A DNA stretch of 64,000 nt from Trichococcus ilyis (GTDB lineage Bacteria > Bacillota > Bacilli > Lactobacillales > Aerococcaceae), in contig NZ_FNYT01000009.1 in assembly GCF_900109135.1 (NCBI RefSeq), positions 39,240 through 103,239 on the forward strand, given 5' to 3'. Every line of letters begins with the position of its first letter. Position 1 is the stretch's first letter. The notes under the pieces were generated by a model. The model saw only the letters and a list, made by a program, of their open reading frames with translations. It did no database searches and was not told where the DNA came from. The position numbers and the translations under genes were made by a program. Of this stretch, positions 43,136 through 51,447 are shown one piece after another.

Positions 43136-43260
43136 GCGCTTTGTTAAAAACAATTATATGGCACTTATTATGGATTGGTTTCATTACACCTTCACAGCTC
43201 TGATTGAACCATTCAAAAGCTGGATTCCGTACCGGTGAAAATTTAAATGACCGTTCAAGG

Positions 43261-43291
43261 TTGACTTAGAGTGAACTCCAAGTGATACCAT
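43261..43291 (+). promoter_or_regulatory. MerR-type promoter of the oxidoreductase operon
   Basis: TTGACT, 19 bases, TACCAT, with near-palindrome CTTAGAG-TGAA-CTCCAAG at 43265-43282. Same layout as the promoter of the divergent SDR gene, so a shared regulator is likely. Confidence 0.7.
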
Positions 43292-43324
43292 ACTCATATC
43301 AATCAGAAATATGAGGTGGAATTG

Positions 43325-43933
43325 ATGACAAAAGTAGTGATTATTGGTGCAACTGGTTCAGTCGGTCGCGTTGCAAGACAGCTGTTCCTTGAAAAAACAA
43401 ATGATGAGTTGACGCTTTTCTCACGGCGTCCGGAAAGGCTTAAACCAATCGATCCAACAAGAGAAGTCTCCGTTTCGGGCGATGTGATGAAAGCAGGCGA
43501 ACTGGACAAGGCCATTTCCGGCCAGGATGTCGTGTTTGCCTCGTTGACAGGAAACCTAGGGAAAATGGCCAAGGCGATTGTGGAATCGATGCAGCGTGTT
43601 GGAGTTAAGCGTTTGATCTTTATCACTTCGATGGGTATCTATAACGAAATCCCGGCTTCAGTGGGCTCTTCCGGCAATCTTCGCTCCAATCCGGTTTTGC
43701 AGACGTACCGTGACGCTGCAGATGTGATTGAAGCTTCGGGTCTGGACTATACAATCGTCCGCCCAGGCTGGTTCGACAGCAGCAACGATACGGATTATGA
43801 AATCACCGTCAAGGGCGAGCCTTTCGGCGGTCACGATGTATCCAGAAAAAGCATCGCAGATCTTGTCTTACGCCTTGCTTCCGATCCGAATCTTTATGTC
43901 CGTGAAAGTGTAGGCATCAATCGTCCGGAATGA
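43325..43933 (+). CDS. NAD(P)H-binding (NmrA/atypical SDR-like) protein
   Basis: A 202-residue Rossmann protein with the atypical motif VVIIGATGSVGRVARQ at the start, TSMGIYNEIP in the middle and YTIVRPGWFDSS near the C terminus, typical of NAD(P)-binding epimerase-like proteins such as YwnB or CsbB-type relatives. Function is not known. ATG 43325 with GAGGTGGA upstream is preferred to GTG 43316. First gene of a likely three-gene operon with an aldo/keto reductase and an NTF2-like protein. Confidence 0.82.
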   Translation: MTKVVIIGATGSVGRVARQLFLEKTNDELTLFSRRPERLKPIDPTREVSVSGDVMKAGELDKAISGQDVVFASLTGNLGKMAKAIVESMQRVGVKRLIFITSMGIYNEIPASVGSSGNLRSNPVLQTYRDAADVIEASGLDYTIVRPGWFDSSNDTDYEITVKGEPFGGHDVSRKSIADLVLRLASDPNLYVRESVGINRPE

Positions 43934-43974
43934 TCCTTGGGATGCATAATTTATCTGTGAGGGGATGACAAACT

Positions 43975-44973
43975 ATGAAATATAAATCAATTGGCAGAAC
44001 GGGCATCAAAGTTTCTGAATTATGTTTTGGTGCCATGTTTTTTGGAGGCGATGCGGATGAAGAAACGTCAAAAGCATTGTATGAGCGCTGTCTTGATGCT
44101 GGAATCAATTTTTTTGATACAGCAGATATGTATTCGCACGGCCGATCCGAAGAAATTTTAGGGAAATTGATGAAGGGACAAAGGGAGGATCTTGTGATCA
44201 CGAGCAAAGTATTCTTTCCGACATCAAAAACACCGAGAATCAATGACCGCGGTCTTTCCCGGAAACATATACTAACAAGCATTGATGCCAGTCTAAAACG
44301 GTTGGATACAGACTACATCGATTTCTATATCCTGCATTATTTCGACCCGAGCACTGACATTGAACTGACTTTGCGAACTTTGGATGATCTGCAAAAACAA
44401 GGGAAAATACTTTACTCCGGCGTCAGCAATTGGGCCGCGTGGCAAATTATGGATGCACTGGGCATTTCGGAAAGGGAGTTGCTCGGTCGCTTTGAAATTA
44501 TGGAGCCTTTGTACAATTTGGCGAAACGACAATCCGAAGTGGAATTGCTTCCTTTGGCTGAATCCAAGAACATCGGGGTCATCCCTTACAGCCCGCTTGG
44601 TGCAGGCTTGCTGACGGGGAAATACGGAACGGCTAAACAACCGGATTCCGGCCGTCTCGTCGACAGCGAACTGAATCGTTTGCGTTATCAAGATGATCTG
44701 GAACTTGCCGATCGCTTCACGGCATTCTCCCAAAAATTGAGTGTCAGTCCTGCGACATTAGCTGTGGCATGGGCAAAAAGCCATCCGGCAGTGACTGCGC
44801 CAATCATCGGTGCCCGGAATTTGGCGCAATTGGATGCTTCATTGGCTGCAACCGATTTTGAGGTGACGCCTGAATTGCGGGCGGAAATCAGTTCACTTTC
44901 GCTTGCCCCGGAACCGGCAACAGGCCGTTCGGAAGAAAAAACGCTTGGCCAGTTTAGTATGTTGCAAAAATAA
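43975..44973 (+). CDS. Aldo/keto reductase
   Basis: A 332-residue TIM-barrel NADPH oxidoreductase. The tetrad can be read as Asp in FFDTADMYSHG, Tyr in the same stretch, Lys in VITSKVFF and His in YILHYFDP. C-terminal cofactor segment APIIGARNLAQLD. It resembles YhdN/YccK-type reductases that act on reactive aldehydes. It lies 41 bases after the NAD(P)H-binding gene under the same promoter. Confidence 0.9.
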   Translation: MKYKSIGRTGIKVSELCFGAMFFGGDADEETSKALYERCLDAGINFFDTADMYSHGRSEEILGKLMKGQREDLVITSKVFFPTSKTPRINDRGLSRKHILTSIDASLKRLDTDYIDFYILHYFDPSTDIELTLRTLDDLQKQGKILYSGVSNWAAWQIMDALGISERELLGRFEIMEPLYNLAKRQSEVELLPLAESKNIGVIPYSPLGAGLLTGKYGTAKQPDSGRLVDSELNRLRYQDDLELADRFTAFSQKLSVSPATLAVAWAKSHPAVTAPIIGARNLAQLDASLAATDFEVTPELRAEISSLSLAPEPATGRSEEKTLGQFSMLQK

Positions 44974-45049
44974 TGTTTGGCAGAACAACTGACTGAATTA
45001 TCAAACCGGGAATGCAAGCGTTCATTGATACAGGAGAGGGGAGCAAATT

Positions 45050-45424
45050 GTGAAAGAAACCGGAGACGGAGCAATGATTTTGCAGGTTTACAGAAAATAC
45101 CATGAGTATATGGTCGAGAAAAATACACTTGCTTTGAGTGTACTTTTGGACGATGCATTCGAACTTGTCCATATGACGGGGTATGCGCAAACGAAAAATG
45201 AGTGGCTAGATCAAATCGATGCGGAAGCAATGAGATATTATTCATCGGCCGAAAAAGATGTTACGGTATCCGGACGTAATGATACCGCTACAATCACAGG
45301 GAGAAATTTAGTGGATGCCCGCATCAACGGCTACCGCAATACATGGAGGCTACAGTTGGAAATGGAGTTCCTTAAGCGAAACGGCATTTGGACAATCATC
45401 TATGCAACAGCAAGCGCATATTGA
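45050..45424 (+). CDS. NTF2-like (SnoaL/DUF4440-type) protein
   Basis: A 124-residue protein with the cone-shaped NTF2 fold pattern: helix YRKYHEYMVEKNTLALSVLL, LDDAFELVHMTGYAQTKNEW and the terminal strand pair LQLEMEFLKRNGIWTIIYAT. Such proteins are enzymes or ligand binders of many kinds. Start is GTG with GAGAGGGGAGC upstream. It ends just before a strong terminator, closing the oxidoreductase operon. Confidence 0.75.
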   Translation: MKETGDGAMILQVYRKYHEYMVEKNTLALSVLLDDAFELVHMTGYAQTKNEWLDQIDAEAMRYYSSAEKDVTVSGRNDTATITGRNLVDARINGYRNTWRLQLEMEFLKRNGIWTIIYATASAY

Positions 45425-45474
45425 GTTCGGATTATGAGCCGGAGCCCGGCTGCGAAGAGCGTATCCTGTTAAAA

Positions 45475-45528
45475 AACAAAGCAGTCCGGACGCCCGCTAA
45501 TGCGGGATCGTCCGGACTGCTTTGTTTC
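45475..45528. terminator. Bidirectional terminator
   Basis: AAACAAAGCAGTCCGGAC pairs perfectly with GTCCGGACTGCTTTGTTT (18 bp), with an inner CCCGC/GCGGG hairpin. It lies between convergent genes. Confidence 0.9.
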
Positions 45529-45536
45529 AATAACGA

Positions 45537-46709
45537 CTATTTTTCTTTGGTTTCGCCGGCGTCAAGCTCTTTTTTTATTCGCGGCGGGCGCGTGCCCCAA
45601 TATTGGAACAGGTCGGTGCGCAATCTTCCGTTGTAGAGTTTGCGTTTTTTCGTGGCTTTTTCGCCGTAGAATTCTTCGAAAAGCAATTCGCTAGTCAGGA
45701 TGTACTTGCTCCACGTCTTCATCGGACGGAAAACTTGGCCCATCTCTTTGTAGAGGACTTCGATCTCTTCCTGATCGGAAAGTCGCTCACCGTAAGGCGG
45801 GTTGCAGACGATTGTACCGTATTCCTTGGTTGTCGTGAACTCAGCCAAAGGTAATTGTTTGAAAGTGACATAATCCGCAACGCCTGCTTTTGCGGCATTG
45901 CTCTTTGCGATGGCTATCATGTGCGGATCGATATCGGAGCCGCCGATGTCCAGTTGCACATCGAAGTTCGCTGCAGCTTTTGCTTCACTGCGGATGCGAT
46001 CCCACTGGCCTTCTTCGAAAATGTTCCATTCCTCGGAAGGGAAGGAGCGTTTCAACCCTGGCGCGATGTTCAGTCCGATTAAAGCAGCTTCGATCGGAAT
46101 CGTGCCGGAACCGCAAGTCGGATCATAGAAGGGGCGGTCAGGGTACCAATTGGTCAGCATCACCAAAGCGGCTGCCATGTTTTCCTTCAAAGGAGCGCCG
46201 CCTTTTTCGGAACGGTAACCGCGTTTGAAAAGGCTGGAACCGCTCGTGTCGATCGTCAGGATCACTTCATCCTTATTGATGGCTACTTCGATCGGATAGA
46301 GTGCGCCGGATTCAGGCAAACGGGTACGGCGGTGGTAATATTCGCTCAGGCGGTTGACGACGGCTTTTTTGACGATTGCTTGGCAATCGGGGACACTGTA
46401 CAAAGCCGACTTCTGCGATTTGCCGGAAACCGGGAATTCCGCATCCATCGGAAGGATTTGTTCCCAAGGCAAGGCCTTCGTTTGCTCGAACAGGTCATCG
46501 AACGTTTTTGCTTCGAATTTGCCGAAGACGATCTTGATGCGGTCGGCAGTGCGCAGCCATAGGTTGGTCTTGATGATGTCCGTTTCCGTGCCGGTGAAGT
46601 AGGCTTTGCCGTTCTCTACTTGGACGTTGTAGCCCATTTTTTTCAGCTCATTGCCGGTGATGGCTTCGATGCCGCTTGCGGCCGTGGCCACTAATTGATA
46701 TGTTCTCAT
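45537..46709 (-). CDS. ypsC: THUMP-domain class I SAM-dependent RNA methyltransferase (YpsC, RlmL-like)
   Basis: A 390-residue enzyme predicted to make m2G in 23S rRNA. N-terminal ferredoxin-like/THUMP region (about 1-155), then the methyltransferase domain with FYDPTCGSGTIPIEAALI, GSDIDPHMI and catalytic motif IVCNPPYGERL. I chose ATG 46709 (MRTYQLV) with AAGGAG six bases upstream, not the longer frame beginning at 46769, which runs into the rnpB terminator region. Order gpsB-rnpB-ypsC is conserved in Firmicutes. Confidence 0.92.
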   Translation of the reverse strand: MRTYQLVATAASGIEAITGNELKKMGYNVQVENGKAYFTGTETDIIKTNLWLRTADRIKIVFGKFEAKTFDDLFEQTKALPWEQILPMDAEFPVSGKSQKSALYSVPDCQAIVKKAVVNRLSEYYHRRTRLPESGALYPIEVAINKDEVILTIDTSGSSLFKRGYRSEKGGAPLKENMAAALVMLTNWYPDRPFYDPTCGSGTIPIEAALIGLNIAPGLKRSFPSEEWNIFEEGQWDRIRSEAKAAANFDVQLDIGGSDIDPHMIAIAKSNAAKAGVADYVTFKQLPLAEFTTTKEYGTIVCNPPYGERLSDQEEIEVLYKEMGQVFRPMKTWSKYILTSELLFEEFYGEKATKKRKLYNGRLRTDLFQYWGTRPPRIKKELDAGETKEK

Positions 46710-46755
46710 TGATAACTCCTTATTGTTTTGCCTTAGAGATTGCCGGATAATGCAC

Positions 46756-46787
46756 GAAAAATGGGACAAAAATTAGCTTGTCCCATC
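46756..46787 (-). terminator. Terminator after rnpB
   Basis: On the minus strand ATGGGACAA...TTGTCCCAT forms a hairpin followed by TTTTT. It lies between rnpB and ypsC. Confidence 0.75.
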
Positions 46788-46817
46788 CTTGATCGTATTC
46801 TTTTGAAGAAAAAAGCC

Positions 46818-47204
46818 TGATTTGTAAATTTCTGTAAGCCATGTTCTGTCGCGCCATCGGAGCCAGGCCTCTGATGGCGGAGGTAATTATCTATCTGCAT
46901 TTCTGCCTCTTTCCCTCGTTCATTTCCTTGGAAAGAGTGCCCCTACCAAAGTTTGGGTTGCTCGCTCGAGGGGTTTACCGCGTTCCACCAGAAAGGTTTC
47001 CCCGTCTGCTTCGTCACTGTGGCACTTTCAAGAATACTCAGGCATAGGTAGAGCCCTTAGCCTTTTTTTCTGCCGTCAATCTATCGATTGCCTTAGCTTA
47101 TTGTTTCGCTAAGCACGAACACTACAAGCATCTCAGCTTGTGCGAGCATGGACTTTCCTCAGCCTCCATAAAGGAGACCGCAATTACCCGAAATTTACAA
47201 ATGT
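46818..47204 (-). ncRNA. rnpB: RNase P RNA, type B
   Basis: On the minus strand the ends pair as ATTTGTAAATTT (47202-47191) with AAATTTACAAAT (46831-46820), forming helix P1. The conserved core motifs GAGGAAAGTCCATGCTCGCAC near the 5' end (in two parts GAGGAAAGTCC and ATGCTCGCAC) and CGACAGAACATGGCTTACAG-like sequence near the 3' end are present. Type B is expected for Bacilli. Ends are approximate to a few bases. Confidence 0.93.
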
Positions 47205-47213
47205 CTTTTGCTG

Positions 47214-47555
47214 CTAGTTTGCTTCTTCGTTGGTCTCATCCAGTTTTGAACCGAATACATGTTTCTCCAAATTGGAAAGGCGTTTCAGAATATCAAAATT
47301 CGTCACACCGCTGCCGACTGAAGCGGTGTTTGATTGGGTCGGCTTAGCCAATACGGCTTGCTTCGTCAACTCATCAACACGGCTCATCAAACGTTCATTT
47401 TCACTTTGAAGATAAGAAAGGTCTTTCTGATAAGATTCATAGTCTCTTATGATCATATCCAGGAATTCATCGACTTCTGCAACATTATAGCCTCTCATAG
47501 CGCTCTTGAATTCTTTTTGCAGAATATCTTTGGTTGTTAGATTTTTTTCTGCCAT
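47214..47555 (-). CDS. gpsB: Cell division regulator GpsB
   Basis: A 113-residue DivIVA-like protein that coordinates penicillin-binding proteins between septum and side wall. The N-terminal lipid/PBP-binding domain reads LTTKDILQKEFKSAMRGYNV followed by AEVDEFLDMIIRDYESY and a coiled coil; a short linker leads to the C-terminal trimerisation helix (FDILKRLSNLEKHVFG). GAGGTG lies seven bases before ATG. It is followed by rnpB within ten bases. Confidence 0.95.
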   Translation of the reverse strand: MAEKNLTTKDILQKEFKSAMRGYNVAEVDEFLDMIIRDYESYQKDLSYLQSENERLMSRVDELTKQAVLAKPTQSNTASVGSGVTNFDILKRLSNLEKHVFGSKLDETNEEAN

Positions 47556-47593
47556 ATTTGCACACCTCGTTAGTTGTCCTTGTTACCTAATCA

Positions 47594-47602
47594 GTATAGC
47601 AT
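47594..47602 (-). promoter_or_regulatory. Extended -10 promoter of gpsB
   Basis: On the minus strand TGC-TATACT lies about 40 bases before the gpsB ATG; the -35 region is weak. Confidence 0.5.
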
Positions 47603-47723
47603 AAAACAGTAATATTAATAAGCAAATATTCCAATCAACATCATATCAGGCTTTTCGGATAAACTCAACTGATTTTTTTGCTTGGCTCCCGCAGAACTTT
47701 CCGGCTATAAAAGAACGGAAAGC

Positions 47724-48098
47724 TCAATAAGGCAAGGCTCCTTCAAAATTGATGATGATATATTGATTGCTGCCGGATTTTTTTGTCGTGATGGAAAGAT
47801 TTTCATTAAGAACGGGCTGTTTGCCGAAAATCTCCAGCAAAAAACTCTTGAAGACCTTATCCGTTTTACTTTGCAGGACTTCTTTGAAAAGCTCGCTTTT
47901 GGCCACCGGATCGATGTTGTCAGCGAAAATGCTTTTTTCATCCGGTGCGAGGTAATCGTCAGTCAACAGAATCTCAGCCCTCCGGCCGAAAGGGATCTGG
48001 ACTTTCAAGCTGTCCTTGAATTCTGTTTTCCGGTAATCACGGGCGATGCGTGTCACCAGGTAATCGATGGATTGTCTGATCTCTGATTGTTCTGTCAT
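47724..48098 (-). CDS. Hypothetical protein upstream of gpsB
   Basis: A 124-residue protein I cannot assign. It starts MTEQSEIRQSIDYLVTRIAR, continues with a basic and then mixed region (VQIPFGRRAEILLTDDYLAP) and ends in a hydrophobic strand (QYIIINFEGALPY). No membrane helix or signal peptide. ATG 48098 has GGAGGG seven bases upstream and is preferred to ATG 48113. In Bacillus the position before gpsB is taken by ypsA, which this is not. Confidence 0.7.
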   Translation of the reverse strand: MTEQSEIRQSIDYLVTRIARDYRKTEFKDSLKVQIPFGRRAEILLTDDYLAPDEKSIFADNIDPVAKSELFKEVLQSKTDKVFKSFLLEIFGKQPVLNENLSITTKKSGSNQYIIINFEGALPY

Positions 48099-48239
48099 GA
48101 AATATCCCTCCAACTTTTTGCCTGACCTAAATATATCACAAACTGCTCTTTTAAGAAATGGTTCTGTGCATGTCGCGGGCCGTTATTCGGAAAATGAGTT
48201 GCGGCTGTACAGTCGGGAATATATCTTTTTCTCATTTTT

Positions 48240-48248
48240 TGCTACAAT
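48240..48248 (+). promoter_or_regulatory. Extended -10 promoter before the DUF3013-like gene
   Basis: TGC-TACAAT about 36 bases before ATG 48284; no strong -35 box. Confidence 0.45.
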
Positions 48249-48283
48249 AGATGATGAGATCCATCCCGACGAGGAGGAAGATT

Positions 48284-48766
48284 ATGAATAAAAGTATGCT
48301 GGATATGATCCATGAAAAATTGGAGGAACACAACTTGTCATGCGAATGGCGGTTAGAGTGGCATAAACCCTTCCATACGGTTGAAATTGTGTTATTATTA
48401 GAAGTCAGTTATCCTCCAGACAATAGTATTTCGGATGTATATGGCCATTCCAATCATGAAGACCGGTTCATTTTTGAGGATTCTGTTTTGTTTTATGATC
48501 GCGGATCAGCAAAAATAAAAACAGAGGAATATTTGGCCAGTATTCCATTCGATCGGAAAAGAGGGATCCAAGGCGGTTTGGCCGAAGCGGTGATCAAGAG
48601 CATACGCTTGACGTTAGGCGAGGCGAACAGCAGGTTAAGAGGGTTTCTGAAGAATGAAGGGGATCCCAGCTTCGAGTTGCATTGGAATGAAGTGAATTTT
48701 ATCCAGACAATCGAAACACTGAAGGAAATAGGAAGATATGATGAAACGTATTATCGTTATCCTTAA
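48284..48766 (+). CDS. DUF3013-like protein upstream of prmA
   Basis: A 160-residue acidic soluble protein. The order of a DUF3013 gene directly before prmA is common in Lactobacillales, and the pattern here (WRLEWHKPFHTVEIVLLLEV, then DRFIFEDSVLFYD and a C-terminal FELHWNEVNF) fits my recollection of that family, but no search was possible. Function unknown. ATG 48284 has GAGGAGGAAGATT upstream; the longer frame from 48251 has no ribosome site. Confidence 0.65.
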   Translation: MNKSMLDMIHEKLEEHNLSCEWRLEWHKPFHTVEIVLLLEVSYPPDNSISDVYGHSNHEDRFIFEDSVLFYDRGSAKIKTEEYLASIPFDRKRGIQGGLAEAVIKSIRLTLGEANSRLRGFLKNEGDPSFELHWNEVNFIQTIETLKEIGRYDETYYRYP

Positions 48767-48787
48767 TGATAGGAAAGGTGATTGCAA

Positions 48788-49738
48788 ATGGAATGGAATG
48801 AAGTGAAGGTTGTGACTGCTACAGAAGCGGTTGAGGCTGTATCGAATATATTGATGGAGGCCGGTGCGAAAGGCGTCGCCATAGACGACGAGCTGGACTT
48901 CGTCAATCTGCAGGATGACGGTTTCGGCCAGATAAAAGAGGAGCGTGCGTTGCCTGAAGAAGGCCATGCCGTCTTCATCATGGCCTACTATCCGAACAAC
49001 GTGGGTTTCCAGGACACCGTGTTGTTCATCAAAGAACAGCTGGCTGAGTTGGAAAAACTCGATCTGAAGATCGGAAAGAATGAGCTGCAGATCAATCAAG
49101 TAAAAGAAGAGGATTGGGAAAACTCCTGGAAAGAATATTTCCACCCGATCAGGCTTACGCGTTTCCTTACGATTGTGCCTTATTGGGAAGAGTACACGCC
49201 TGAAGATGAAAAGGAGCTGCTGATCCAATTGGATCCCGGGATGGCCTTCGGCACCGGCACGCATCCAACTACGCGCCTGTCCATCGAAGCGCTTGAAGCC
49301 GTGATGCGGGGCGGCGAAAAAGTGATCGATGTCGGAACCGGATCGGGCGTGTTGAGCATCGCAGCCAAGGCAATGGGCGCAGACACCGTCTATGCCTATG
49401 ATATCGATGAAATCGCAACGCGCGTTTCCAAAGAGAACATCGCTTATAATGCCTATGCTGCGGATGTGATCGTCAAAGAGAACAACCTATTGGTAGGCAT
49501 CGCCGACGAGGAAGCCGACATCATCGTTGCGAATATCCTGGCGGAAATATTGTTGCTTTTGCTCCCGGATGCCTACAAAAACCTCAAGGATGACGGCTAT
49601 TTCATCCTCTCGGGCATCATCGATTCGAAGAAGGATGAATTGATCGAGGCTCTCTATGCTAATGGATTCGAGATCGAGCAGGAAAAGCAGATGAAAGATT
49701 GGGTTTGCCTGATCTGCACAAAAAATGTGGAGGACTGA
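48788..49738 (+). CDS. prmA: Ribosomal protein L11 methyltransferase
   Basis: A 316-residue enzyme that trimethylates several amino groups of L11. N-terminal substrate-binding domain of about 110 residues, then LDPGMAFGTGTHPTT, the SAM loop VIDVGTGSGVLSIAAKAMGA and motif IVANILAEILLLLLP. ATG 48788 with AAAGGTGAT upstream. Three bases separate it from rsmE. Confidence 0.96.
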   Translation: MEWNEVKVVTATEAVEAVSNILMEAGAKGVAIDDELDFVNLQDDGFGQIKEERALPEEGHAVFIMAYYPNNVGFQDTVLFIKEQLAELEKLDLKIGKNELQINQVKEEDWENSWKEYFHPIRLTRFLTIVPYWEEYTPEDEKELLIQLDPGMAFGTGTHPTTRLSIEALEAVMRGGEKVIDVGTGSGVLSIAAKAMGADTVYAYDIDEIATRVSKENIAYNAYAADVIVKENNLLVGIADEEADIIVANILAEILLLLLPDAYKNLKDDGYFILSGIIDSKKDELIEALYANGFEIEQEKQMKDWVCLICTKNVED

Positions 49739-49741
49739 AGC

Positions 49742-50518
49742 ATGCAGCGATACATCATCCCGCCCTTGACAAAAGATTACCAAAAGCAGCCGATCAACCT
49801 GTCGGATGATTTCCATCACCACATGGTGCATGTGATGCGCATGAAACAGGGGGACCGCGTCTATTTAGCCGACAACTCCGGAATTTCGTTCGTTGCAGAA
49901 ATCACCGATATATCCGCAACCGCGGTCAGTCTGAAGTGGTTGGCCGATGAGGACCGCTCAACGGAATTGCCGATCCGTGTCACAATCGCCTGCGGACTTC
50001 CGAAGGGCGACAAGCTCGAATATATCGTGCAGAAGGGCACAGAGTTGGGCGCGGCTGCCTTCATCCCATTCGCAGCAAAAAATGCGGTTGTCAAGTGGAC
50101 GGCGGATAAAGCCGCAAAAAAACAGCAGCGCCTGCAGAAAATTGCGAAAGAGGCAGCAGAGCAATCACACCGCCAGAAAGAACCGGTCGTGCACCCCGTC
50201 CATAACCTCAATGAATTGTTGGCCGAAGCTGCAACATACAGCAAAGTGCTGGTTGCCTATGAAGAAGATGCAAAGGCCGGTGAAGGCAGCATCCTGGTGC
50301 ACACATTGGAAAAGCTTGAACCAGGCGATTCTTTGTTGTTGGTTTTCGGGCCTGAAGGCGGCTTGGCACCGGAGGAACTGGCTGCGTTCAGGTCAGCCGG
50401 CCATCAGAGCTGCGCGTTGGGACCGAGAATCCTGCGTGCCGAGACAGCCCCTTTGTATGCATTGGCGGCAGTATCCTATGAATTGGAATTAAGAAAAGGA
50501 GCGGATATAAATGGTTGA
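49742..50518 (+). CDS. rsmE: 16S rRNA m3U1498 methyltransferase
   Basis: A 258-residue SPOUT methyltransferase. N-terminal PUA-like domain, then [20 protein letters not shown] and the trefoil-knot SAM region [14 protein letters not shown] and [16 protein letters not shown]. It modifies U1498 in the decoding region of the small subunit. It overlaps deoC by eight bases. Confidence 0.96.
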   Translation: MQRYIIPPLTKDYQKQPINLSDDFHHHMVHVMRMKQGDRVYLADNSGISFVAEITDISATAVSLKWLADEDRSTELPIRVTIACGLPKGDKLEYIVQKGTELGAAAFIPFAAKNAVVKWTADKAAKKQQRLQKIAKEAAEQSHRQKEPVVHPVHNLNELLAEAATYSKVLVAYEEDAKAGEGSILVHTLEKLEPGDSLLLVFGPEGGLAPEELAAFRSAGHQSCALGPRILRAETAPLYALAAVSYELELRKGADING

Positions 50519-51176
50519 AAAATTGAACAAATACATCGATCACACTCTATTAAGACAAGATGCCACGGAGTCGGAAATCAAAGCCCTTTGCGAAGAAGCG
50601 AAGGAATATGACTTCAAATCCGTCTGCGTACAGCCATACTGGTTGAAAAAAGCGGAAGCGTTTTTGACCGGCACGGATGTCCTGGTGTGCACGGTTGTCG
50701 GCTTCCCGCATGGCGCCAACACGGCCGAAGTGAAGACATTCGAAGCGAAGCAAGCGGTCCAGAACGGTGCGGATGAAGTGGACATGGTCATCAACATCGG
50801 GGCTTTGAAGGATGGAGATCATCAAACAGTCGAACGCGAGATTGCCTCATTAGTTGAAGCCGTTAAAGGCGAGGCAATCCTGAAAGTCATCATCGAGACG
50901 TGCCTGTTGACCGATGAAGAAAAAGTGCTCGCTTGCCAATTGGCCCAAAAGGCAGGCGCCGACTTCGTCAAGACATCCACCGGTTTTTCAACGGGGGGCG
51001 CAACATTGGAAGATATCGCGCTGATGCGCAAGACAGTCGGACCCGTAATGGATGTAAAAGCAAGCGGCGGCGTGCGCACGTATGAAGATGCCCTGGCTTT
51101 CATCGCAGCCGGCGCAACGCGTTTGGGCACTTCCAGCGGCAAGAAAATCGTCGAAGGCTGGCTTGCGGCAAAATAA
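50511..51176 (+). CDS. deoC: Deoxyribose-phosphate aldolase
   Basis: A 221-residue class I aldolase that splits 2-deoxyribose-5-phosphate into acetaldehyde and glyceraldehyde-3-phosphate. Lys154 in [15 protein letters not shown] is the Schiff-base residue; KVIIETCLL and [14 protein letters not shown] with the second Lys are present. AAAAGGAG lies before the ATG. Its place after rsmE, away from other nucleoside catabolic genes, is a lineage feature and does not change the call. Confidence 0.96.
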   Translation: MVEKLNKYIDHTLLRQDATESEIKALCEEAKEYDFKSVCVQPYWLKKAEAFLTGTDVLVCTVVGFPHGANTAEVKTFEAKQAVQNGADEVDMVINIGALKDGDHQTVEREIASLVEAVKGEAILKVIIETCLLTDEEKVLACQLAQKAGADFVKTSTGFSTGGATLEDIALMRKTVGPVMDVKASGGVRTYEDALAFIAAGATRLGTSSGKKIVEGWLAAK

Positions 51177-51222
51177 GCTGAAGGCGGATCCTTTTTCGTT
51201 CATTACAAGCGCATAGGCCATA

Positions 51223-51266
51223 GAACCTTGGGGACCCTCTTATGAGTATTCCCCAAGGTTTTTTTG
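51223..51266 (+). terminator. Terminator after deoC
   Basis: AACCTTGGGGA pairs with TCCCCAAGGTT around a 15-base loop, followed by TTTTTTT. Confidence 0.85.
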
Positions 51267-51447
51267 AAGCTTTGCGGCTGAAAACAAGGGACAATTGTTG
51301 ATGGCGCATCGTTCCGATTTAAAGTATAATAAAGGGAAATATATGCACTTATTTTGTTTGCAAAATTTGATATATTCAACTGCTTTTCCGTTCGCGGACG
51401 GGATTGCAGCAAATACATACATAAACTTAAGAGTCAGGAGTGACAAC

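Noticed and set aside
42333..43238. A 301-codon plus-strand frame over the SDR gene
   Set aside because: The minus-strand SDR has all catalytic motifs and a ribosome site; the frame also runs through the MerR-type promoter.
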